From contig CANRGF010000048.1 of the NCBI GenBank assembly GCA_947630075.1, positions 1 to 7,687 of the forward strand: a stretch of 7,687 bases of DNA, read 5' to 3'. This document shows positions 1-4,816 of this stretch, piece after piece (position 1 is the first letter of the stretch; each line of letters begins with the position of its first letter). Source of the stretch: an uncultured Clostridia bacterium. Its GTDB lineage: Bacteria > Bacillota > Clostridia > Christensenellales > UBA1242. The translations under genes were made by a program, and so were the position numbers. Below the pieces are notes generated by a model. It was not told the DNA's origin and searched no databases. It saw only the letters and a program-made list of their open reading frames with translations.

Positions 1-192
1 TGCAATGAAAGAGATATTAGCCCAAACAAGTTATGTACTATGAGTGGGGTTATTCAATCTACCGTCAATAGCATATTTTCAGGAAGAAGCCAAAATCCTA
101 AATTGGCAACCATTCAATACTTATGTTTTGGTCTTGGTATATCATTTAAAGAGTTTTTTGATAGTCCTTTGTTTGATAATCTAGATGATTAA
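1..192 (+). CDS. XRE-family HTH transcriptional regulator, 3' part (5' end outside window)
   Basis: The open frame runs from the window edge to a TAA at 190-192 and gives 63 residues, so the start is missing. It reads as the body of a small Cro/C1-type helix-turn-helix protein: ISPNKLCTMSG and QSTVNSIFSG fit the two recognition helices, followed by the helix PKLATIQYLCFGLGIS and the tail FKEFFDSPLF. The intact paralogue at 250 and the near-copy at 516 share this tail. Judged from the copy at 516, about 14 residues are missing and the full protein would be 77 residues. Family members bind operator DNA as dimers, often repressing their own or neighbouring genes; the target here is unknown. It is the first of three tandem genes in the same direction, with 57 bases before the next. 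Family assignment is firm, function is not. Confidence 0.8.
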   Translation, partial: CNERDISPNKLCTMSGVIQSTVNSIFSGRSQNPKLATIQYLCFGLGISFKEFFDSPLFDNLDD

Positions 193-249
193 ATTGAATT
201 TAAATTAAAATTCTTTTGTTTCATCGCATTACAACTATAAGGATATTTT

Positions 250-495
250 ATGAAAAATACTGTTAATAGAGCCGTTGCTTTAAGAATTAGCCAATTATTA
301 AGGGAAAAACGCATAACTCAATATCGGTTGGCAATGAACAGCGGAGTAACGCACTCAACCCTTAAGAATATAATTCACGAAACTGTAAATGACAATTTGT
401 TATCCACCGTTATCTTAATTGCCGGTGGTTTTGACATGACTGTAAGTGAATTTTTGGATAGTCCACTCTTTTTAGAAGAAAATCTTAAAATTTAA
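250..495 (+). CDS. XRE-family HTH transcriptional regulator (81 aa)
   Basis: This complete 81-residue protein is essentially one Cro/C1-type HTH domain. Residues 9-20 (VALRISQLLREK) form helix 1. The HTH core spans about 22-45 (ITQYRLAMNSGV, then HSTLKNIIH), and the end is VSEFLDSPLF. The start is supported by AAGGA at 239-243, six bases before ATG. It is a diverged paralogue of the flanking genes: the layout and the EFxDSPLF tail match, while the middle differs much more than the outer two differ from each other. The SGVTHSTLKNI helix differs from SGVIQSTVNSI, so its operator may differ too. No other domain is present, so it is probably a small DNA-binding repressor. It lies 57 bases after the first gene and 20 before the third, which suggests one transcript. 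Confidence 0.85.
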   Translation: MKNTVNRAVALRISQLLREKRITQYRLAMNSGVTHSTLKNIIHETVNDNLLSTVILIAGGFDMTVSEFLDSPLFLEENLKI

Positions 496-515
496 TTATA
501 TCAAGGAAAAATATT

Positions 516-748
516 ATGAAATTGCATGAAGCCGTGGGTAAAAGAATTTTAGAATATTGTAATGAAAGGGATATTAGTCCAAATAAATTATGTACTATGA
601 GTGGAATTATTCAGTCAACCGTTACAGCATATTTTCAGGAAGAAGCCAAAATCCTAAATTGGCAACCATTCAATACTTATGTTTTGGTCTAGGCATATCA
701 TTTAAAGAGTTTTTTGATAGTCCTTTGTTTGACAATCTAGACGATTAA
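516..748 (+). pseudogene. XRE-family HTH regulator, broken by a one-base deletion
   Basis: ATG at 516 follows AAGGA at 503-507 (8-base spacing) and opens MKLHEAVGKRILEYCNERD, the N-terminus that the gene at the window edge lacks. The frame stays homologous to that gene up to QSTV. There GTTACAGC at 621-628 has one base fewer than GTCAATAGC in the first copy, a base missing from the Asn codon near 624-625. The frame then runs into TAG at 690-692, giving 58 residues with an unrelated tail. In the +1-shifted frame the homology resumes to the original TAA at 746-748. The 233 bases are 78 codons minus one base, so this is a single-base lesion in a 77-residue gene. The truncated product keeps only part of the HTH. 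The alternative is a sequencing or assembly error in a run-free site, which seems less likely but cannot be excluded. Confidence 0.85.
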
Positions 749-817
749 AAGAAATTCGAGTTAAGTTCTGTTTGTTCCACCAAATTAATTGCTTTTTTTA
801 TTTCGTTCCCTATAACT
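749..817. other. AT-rich spacer after the HTH array
   Basis: This gene-free DNA links the broken repressor to the GC-rich element, and with it makes up the gap 749-1067. The first bases after the stop weakly resemble those after the first HTH gene (193-230), so the duplicated unit probably extended past the coding region. The candidate plus-strand promoter TTGCTT/TATAAC lies at 789-816. Nothing else is seen. Confidence 0.4.
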
Positions 818-953
818 GATTAAGAGCCTCTTAATCCCTTCGGGAATTCTGCGTTTCGTGCTCACATGCTTGCAAGCAATCATGCTCACTCTCAACTTGA
901 ATACAGTGGGTCCGGCCCAGTCCAAAGTCCCCGGCAGTCCACCCAAAAAACAT
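818..953. other. GC-rich structured intergenic element (possible ncRNA or dispersed repeat)
   Basis: Positions 836-945 are about 55% G+C (61 of 110 by hand count) in a region otherwise near 25-30%. Inverted repeats follow one another: GATTAAG/CTTAATC (818-824/830-836), CCC-TTC-GGG (836-844), the palindrome TGCTTGCAAGCA (867-878) between GCTCAC repeats (860-865, 884-889), and TGGGT/ACCCA (907-911/941-945) enclosing CCGG at 912-915 and 931-934. AGTCC recurs at 919, 926 and 936. Promoter-like pairs exist on both strands: plus TTGCTT 789-794 with TATAAC 811-816 (16 bp), minus TTGTAA 984-989 with TATAAT 960-965 (18 bp). A 40-residue minus-strand ORF also fills 831-953 (ATG at 953, no ribosome site), with His and Cys clustered in its centre. 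RNA gene, mobile repeat or small protein cannot be told apart here. Confidence 0.5.
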
Positions 954-987
954 ATTAAAATTATACAGTTTAAAACAAAAACATTAC

Positions 988-1020
988 AAAAAAACCAAGA
1001 AATTTACTCTTGGCTTTTTT
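988..1020. terminator. Bidirectional Rho-independent terminator
   Basis: CCAAGA (995-1000) pairs with TCTTGG (1008-1013) across a 7-base loop. T6 follows on the plus strand (1015-1020) and A7 precedes (988-994), giving a T7 run on the minus strand. It can therefore end the minus-strand 687-residue gene, whose stop lies about 50 bases before it, and any plus-strand transcript from the HTH array or the GC-rich element. Confidence 0.85.
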
Positions 1021-1067
1021 ATATACATTAACAAAATGTTTGCATTTTAAAAATGACTTGTAATGAG

Positions 1068-3131
1068 TTAAAATCCATTATGATGATAATTATATTTTTG
1101 CTCTTCTTCTTGTTCTTCGGTTTGATCATCGAGTTTTTTAGTGGTTTGATTTTTTTTAGGCTTAATTATGCCATATTCATCATATTCTTCTTCATCTTTA
1201 TGCTTTTTCTCTTCCTTTGGCTTAAAAGTTGTGGTTTGTTTAGGTCTTGTTTGTTTATTTTCTTCTTGTTTTTCAGGTTCAACAGTTGTTGTTTTATGTG
1301 GAAGAAGCTCTAAATTTTGTTCTGAGTATCCGTCATCAGAATAAATATTTTTTAGTGTTTTAATTTCGCCATTTTTAAGTTTTCTTTCAAATTCTAGCCT
1401 TTGTTCATCTGTAACTTCAAAATTATAATAATTTTTTATTGCAGTTAATAATTCTCCACCTGTAACAAATGATTGACCTTGCATTTTGCCTGATGATTTC
1501 ATTAAATCCTTTACATAGCGTTTATAACTTTCTTCCAATAATAATTTTTGTTCTACATTGTTTGTTTCTTTAAACAAACTTCCATTTGTTAGACTTTCGA
1601 ATATAATATTTTGTGGTGTAAAATTTGGAAAAACTTTTTTAATAATTTCTTCTGCTTGCATTTGTGCCATTTTCTTTTGAGCAGCTATTTTTCTATCATT
1701 TTCTTCTATAGATTTGAAATCACGGTTTGTCATAATTTCTTTTTTAATTTTAAACATTGCTAGTTTTTTTTCACCATAGAACATCGAATTTTTTATGTCT
1801 GTTTTTTTTGATGTTTCCAAATCTCTTTTGCATTTAGAAAAAATCCGTTTAACAATTTTATAATCACTATCTTCGATATAACTAGCTAATTTTTTAGCCT
1901 TTTCAGTTGTTGCTTTAAGTTCTGCCATTACTTTGGCGTGGTCATATTTTTCTTCCAATGTGTCTACGCCATTGGTATAGTGACGAGTTCCATCCCATGA
2001 TAACATAGCAATTTGTTTCATGCATCTTTCAAAGCTTAACACAGGGTCGCTTTCAATTGCAGTTTCGTATATTTGAATTATTTTAGGCACTTTTTTCTTT
2101 ACATCTTCTGGTGTTCCAGTAACTAAAATTCTATTGATATTTGCTTCACGTTCTCTTTCAACCTGTTCAAGAGATTTTTTGCTGCCATCATGATTGTAGG
2201 TCAAGTGCAAAGTTGGATAATTTTGAAAATAATATTTTCGATGGCTTGAAGTAATATTTGGAAGGATAGTGTCAATAATTAAAGAAGCTTTATGATTAGC
2301 TTTAACTCCTGTGTCTGTAGGATTTGTATCATGTTGCCATTCAATATCATTATAAGATTCGAGATTTATATTCCAATTATTTAATTTTTCTCCAAACCTT
2401 TCTTGCGTAATAGCAACATTATAAGCTTTTGGTGAAAGAATTTTTAATTTTTCTAAAGCTCTTTTAAATCCTGTATAGTAAGCGTCAACTTCATATAAAA
2501 ATTGTTCGTGATTTTCGAGATATAATTTCCCCGCATTAAGACCATTTTTATTATATTTTAAATCTGTAACATCAGAGCACATTCTTGCGATATGCTGCTT
2601 AGCCATAAGATAACTTCGAGGGGTAATTTCATCTAGTGTTTTTGGCATCATTTTTATAAATTGAACAGCATGTCTGGCTTCATGCTCTATATCTGCAATA
2701 CATCTTGCAATGTATGCTAAACGGGATTTTTCACTTTTTTCTATGTCCTTGCAATAAGGTTTTAACAGATACGTATAACTACATACACTGCTAAATTCTG
2801 GATTGTCACAAAAATCTATACATTTTCTATCGTCTCGAAAACAAGGGGATCCGCCTTCTTTACGATATGTTATTTTTATGTCTGGAACACCTTGCTCTGT
2901 TAAAGCCTGCTTGCAAAGAATACAATGCATAGTTTTTGCTTGTAACGAAGTTATAGGTTTATTAAGGGCAATATAATTTTCTAGAATATCTTGTATATAG
3001 ATAATGCTTTGTTGTTTAATAGCAGAATCGGAAAAATCGGTTTTATTTATCAATTCTACCACTTTTTCTTCTGCTTGTTCTGGCGTTTTGGCTTTTGCAA
3101 CGGCTTTTTGTATTTCTTCAATAAAATCCAT
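1068..3131 (-). CDS. Uncharacterised 687-aa protein with HEARH zincin-like motif and Cys-rich N-terminal region
   Basis: I do not recognise a named family. There is no signal peptide or membrane segment, so it is probably cytoplasmic. Residues 70-127 contain seven cysteines (70, 73, 97, 104, 108, 117, 127), starting as CILC, which may bind metal. Residues 148-157 read DIEHEARHAV, where His150-Glu151-x-x-His154 fits the HExxH zinc-protease signature. About 60 residues on, YEVDAYYTG places Glu214 where some gluzincin-like enzymes have their third ligand. The middle is Lys/Glu-rich and probably helical or coiled (about 395-500). Residues 610-687 are a charged low-complexity tail with Lys/Glu runs and repeated QTT and KPK words. 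GGAG precedes the ATG by 13 bases, which is long, but no better start is seen. The gene has its own promoter (3194-3222) and ends at the terminator 988-1020. Protease activity is inferred from the motif only. Confidence 0.8.
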   Translation of the reverse strand: MDFIEEIQKAVAKAKTPEQAEEKVVELINKTDFSDSAIKQQSIIYIQDILENYIALNKPITSLQAKTMHCILCKQALTEQGVPDIKITYRKEGGSPCFRDDRKCIDFCDNPEFSSVCSYTYLLKPYCKDIEKSEKSRLAYIARCIADIEHEARHAVQFIKMMPKTLDEITPRSYLMAKQHIARMCSDVTDLKYNKNGLNAGKLYLENHEQFLYEVDAYYTGFKRALEKLKILSPKAYNVAITQERFGEKLNNWNINLESYNDIEWQHDTNPTDTGVKANHKASLIIDTILPNITSSHRKYYFQNYPTLHLTYNHDGSKKSLEQVEREREANINRILVTGTPEDVKKKVPKIIQIYETAIESDPVLSFERCMKQIAMLSWDGTRHYTNGVDTLEEKYDHAKVMAELKATTEKAKKLASYIEDSDYKIVKRIFSKCKRDLETSKKTDIKNSMFYGEKKLAMFKIKKEIMTNRDFKSIEENDRKIAAQKKMAQMQAEEIIKKVFPNFTPQNIIFESLTNGSLFKETNNVEQKLLLEESYKRYVKDLMKSSGKMQGQSFVTGGELLTAIKNYYNFEVTDEQRLEFERKLKNGEIKTLKNIYSDDGYSEQNLELLPHKTTTVEPEKQEENKQTRPKQTTTFKPKEEKKHKDEEEYDEYGIIKPKKNQTTKKLDDQTEEQEEEQKYNYHHNGF

Positions 3132-3180
3132 AATTATTTTAAATCTCCTTCATATAAAAATAGCTTAATAATATCATTAC

Positions 3181-3222
3181 AAAGGTTAAAAACATTTTAA
3201 ATTATATTTCTTAATATGTCAA
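3181..3222 (-). promoter_or_regulatory. Promoter and conserved start region of the 687-aa gene
   Basis: On the minus strand TTGACA (3217-3222) and TAAAAT (3194-3199) are separated by 17 bases, close to the sigma-A consensus. The predicted start is near 3187, 56 bases before ATG. The block 3181-3198, read on the minus strand as AAAANNNTTTTAACCTTT, also occurs upstream of the 193-aa gene at 7128-7145, with AACC at the predicted +1 in both. Confidence 0.75.
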
Positions 3223-3231
3223 ATAAAATAG

Positions 3232-3281
3232 GCGAGGATATCTGCCTCGCATGATACAAACGTTCATGCATGAACTTTTTT
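3232..3281 (+). other. Two hairpins with T-run: candidate small RNA 3' end or orphan terminator
   Basis: GCGAGG (3232-3237) pairs with CCTCGC (3245-3250) over a 7-base loop. The perfect palindrome GTTCATGCATGAAC (3262-3275) is followed directly by T6 (3276-3281), as in a plus-strand terminator. No plus-strand gene lies upstream, since the flanking genes diverge, so it either ends an unannotated short RNA or is a leftover. I see no clear plus-strand promoter before it. The rest of the gap 3132-3455 holds only the two gene promoters. Confidence 0.45.
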
Positions 3282-3396
3282 ATTTCTTTATATGTATATT
3301 TTGTAACAATTTAATAATTCAACATTAGGTGAAGGTGTTGATGAAGCATGATTTTGCAAAATTATTCCATAAGTTTTGTTTAATTGGCTTTTTTGT

Positions 3397-3425
3397 TTGA
3401 CTATAAATTTAGATTGATTTATTAT
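3397..3425 (+). promoter_or_regulatory. Promoter of the short-chain dehydrogenase
   Basis: TTGACT (3397-3402), a 17-base spacer and TATTAT (3420-3425) match the sigma-A consensus at five of six positions each. The predicted start near 3432 gives a leader of about 24 bases containing the GGAGG ribosome site. This also argues against a start at 3384, which would lie before the promoter. Confidence 0.7.
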
Positions 3426-3455
3426 ATTTCTAGTAAACTTAAAATGGAGGGTTGT

Positions 3456-4247
3456 ATGAATTTAGGTTTAAAAAATCGCGTGGTTATCGTAACGGGCGCA
3501 GCGTCTGGCATTGGCAAGGCAGTTGCTCAGGGCTACGCAAAAGAGAAGGCAATTCTTGCGTTGGCAGACATCAATCTTAAAGGCTTGCAAGAGTTGAAAA
3601 AGAGTTTGAAAGATGTTGAAGTGTATGTAGAAAAGGTGGATGTAACCGATGCAAAATCTTGCGAAACCTTTGTTAAAAATGTGGCAAAGAAATATGGCAA
3701 GATAGACATTTTAATTAACAATGCCGGCACGGCAAAAATGGGCGATATGGCCACATTCCCAGAAGAAACATTTAGGCAACATGCCGAATTGATGATGTAT
3801 GCACCTGTGCGTCTCACAAATTTGTGCATTCCATATTTTAAAAAGAATGGTTGGGGTAGCGTGGTGAACACCGCTTCCATTTTCGGCAAACAGCCGGGCG
3901 GCCTCATTAGTTACGACACAATCAAGGCAGCAGACATTATGATTACTAAGGACTATTCTTCATATTGTGCGGCTTTCAATGTTAATGTAAACGCTGTTTG
4001 CCCAGGTCCGGTGGACACTCCGTTGTGGTACGCCGATGGTCAGTTGGGCGACCAATTAGCAGGCGCAACCGGCATGAAGAAAAAAGAGGCTATTGATTGG
4101 TTTGCAAAAACAAACATTCCTATGGGAAGATATGCAAAGCCAGAAGAGATTGCTAATGCTGTCATCTTCTTGTCTAGCGTGCCTGCACACTATATCACAG
4201 GCGTTGCTCTCAATGTTGATGGCGGAATGGTTAAGAGCACAATCTAA
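3456..4247 (+). CDS. SDR-family NAD(P)-dependent oxidoreductase
   Basis: This 263-residue classical short-chain dehydrogenase has a Rossmann fold. TGAASGIG (13-20) is the dinucleotide-binding loop. Asp38 after the second strand favours NAD(H) over NADP(H). NNAG is at 88-91. The catalytic set is Ser141, Tyr153 and Lys157 (YDTIK). CPGPVDTP and the ending YITGVALNVDGGM complete the family pattern, and length is typical (about 250). The ATG at 3456 is chosen because GGAGG (3446-3450) sits five bases before it; the open frame extends to 3384 but into the promoter. By alignment with the usual VNLxAP segment, the fourth catalytic residue Asn is Met113 here (LMMYAP), which is unusual. The substrate (sugar alcohol, hydroxy acid or acyl group) cannot be told. 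It is a single-gene unit ending at the terminator 4275-4301, with G+C visibly higher than its neighbours in parts. Confidence 0.9.
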   Translation: MNLGLKNRVVIVTGAASGIGKAVAQGYAKEKAILALADINLKGLQELKKSLKDVEVYVEKVDVTDAKSCETFVKNVAKKYGKIDILINNAGTAKMGDMATFPEETFRQHAELMMYAPVRLTNLCIPYFKKNGWGSVVNTASIFGKQPGGLISYDTIKAADIMITKDYSSYCAAFNVNVNAVCPGPVDTPLWYADGQLGDQLAGATGMKKKEAIDWFAKTNIPMGRYAKPEEIANAVIFLSSVPAHYITGVALNVDGGMVKSTI

Positions 4248-4274
4248 CTAACAAACCCTTTTAAAATAAATTGA

Positions 4275-4301
4275 AAAAAACTAGCGTTTTGCTAGTTTTT
4301 T
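4275..4301. terminator. Bidirectional terminator between SDR and MGMT genes
   Basis: AAAAAACTAGC (4275-4285) pairs with GCTAGTTTTTT (4291-4301) around a five-base loop. Poly-T follows the stem on both strands, so it serves both convergent genes. Its right arm overlaps the last bases of the minus-strand stop codon. Confidence 0.85.
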
Positions 4302-4611
4302 ATGTGTCAAATTTAAAGAGAAACTTGCTAATGTCCACTTTTCCGTCAATAACTGCCACATTTTCGCTTTTTAAGAGTTCCTCCTGCTTGCCTTCGCCCA
4401 AGCCAAAATTTTTAGCCAATTCGCCCTTGCTATTCACAACTCTGTGGCATGGTTGAATTATAGGCAACGGGTTTTTATGCAACGCATTTCCCACCGCACG
4501 GCAAGATTTTGGCGAGCCTAAATATTTTGCAATTTCTGCATAGGTGGTAACTTTCCCTTTTGGAATGAGCCTAATTGCTCGATACACTTTTTCGCTAAAC
4601 GATTTTTCCAT
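4300..4611 (-). CDS. MGMT-family methylated-DNA--protein-cysteine methyltransferase (minimal, 103 aa)
   Basis: The protein consists almost only of the DNA-binding/active-site domain of O6-alkylguanine-DNA alkyltransferases, which move an alkyl group from guanine to their own cysteine and are used up. IPKGKVTTYAEIA (16-28) and SCRAVGNAL (36-44) form the helix-turn-helix with the Arg38 finger. NPLPIIQPCHRVV (47-59) carries the acceptor Cys55 in PCHRV, so it is not an alkyltransferase-like (PWHRV) protein. Full-length Ogt/Ada-C proteins have 150 or more residues with an N-terminal domain that is absent here; such short forms are common. Gln53 replaces the usual Ile before PCHRV. There is no Shine-Dalgarno before ATG at 4611. 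It is divergent from murG and convergent with the SDR gene, so probably single. Family is firm; actual repair activity is inferred from the intact cysteine. Confidence 0.88.
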   Translation of the reverse strand: MEKSFSEKVYRAIRLIPKGKVTTYAEIAKYLGSPKSCRAVGNALHKNPLPIIQPCHRVVNSKGELAKNFGLGEGKQEELLKSENVAVIDGKVDISKFLFKFDT

Positions 4612-4617
4612 ATAAAT

Positions 4618-4646
4618 AATCTATATAAAAACGAATTAAAAGTCAA
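4618..4646 (-). promoter_or_regulatory. Possible promoter of the MGMT gene
   Basis: On the minus strand TTGACT (4641-4646) is followed after 17 bases by TAGATT (4618-4623), or after 15 by TATAGA (4620-4625). The -35 is good and the -10 is weak. The leader would be under 10 bases, which fits the lack of a ribosome site. Confidence 0.35.
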
Positions 4647-4674
4647 ATTTATAAACGCAAATTATTATATAGAG

Positions 4675-4704
4675 TTTGGCAAGCCTGCCAATATCGATTT
4701 GGCA
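4675..4704. repeat. Cluster of three TTGGCA half-sites (possible operator)
   Basis: TTGGCA (4676-4681) and TGCCAA (4686-4691) form an inverted repeat with a 4-base gap. TGCCAA and a further TTGGCA (4699-4704) form a second one with a 7-base gap. The first and third copies are both TTTGGCA. The cluster lies in the divergent gap between the MGMT gene and murG, upstream of both, where a repressor or activator could act. No regulator is identified. Confidence 0.45.
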
Positions 4705-4782
4705 TAAGTAGAGCGGTTGATTGCTTGTTGTGATATGTTTGGGCACGGCAATCATTTTTATTTATTAAATTTTTATTTTGCT

Positions 4783-4788
4783 TATAAT
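4783..4788 (+). promoter_or_regulatory. Likely -10 box of murG
   Basis: A perfect TATAAT lies 28 bases before the murG start codon. The best -35 at usual spacing is TTTATT (4761-4766, 16 bp), a poor match, so the promoter may be weak or activator-dependent. Confidence 0.4.
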
Positions 4789-4816
4789 TCGACAAATTTT
4801 TTCATAAACTATCATT

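Noticed and set aside
600..700. Programmed ribosomal frameshift in the third HTH gene
   Set aside because: No slippery heptamer is seen at the lesion and the near-identical first copy is in frame, so a simple deletion is the better reading.
1..748. CRISPR array or short direct repeats
   Set aside because: The repeated sequence is a coding duplication of about 190 bases with an unlike gene between, not regularly spaced short repeats.
1053..1313. Plus-strand reading frame of 86 residues rich in Phe and Leu, membrane-like
   Set aside because: It is the antisense of the Glu/Lys-rich tail of the 687-aa gene, whose GAA/AAG codons read as TTC/CTT. It has no ribosome site or recognisable domain.
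3384..3455. Longer N-terminus for the dehydrogenase from 3384
   Set aside because: The extension runs through the -35/-10 promoter and the GGAGG site, and SDRs start just before the TGxxxGxG loop, as the 3456 start does.
4430..4470. Alkyltransferase-like protein (non-enzymatic ATL)
   Set aside because: ATL proteins have Trp in place of the acceptor Cys; here PCHRV keeps the cysteine.
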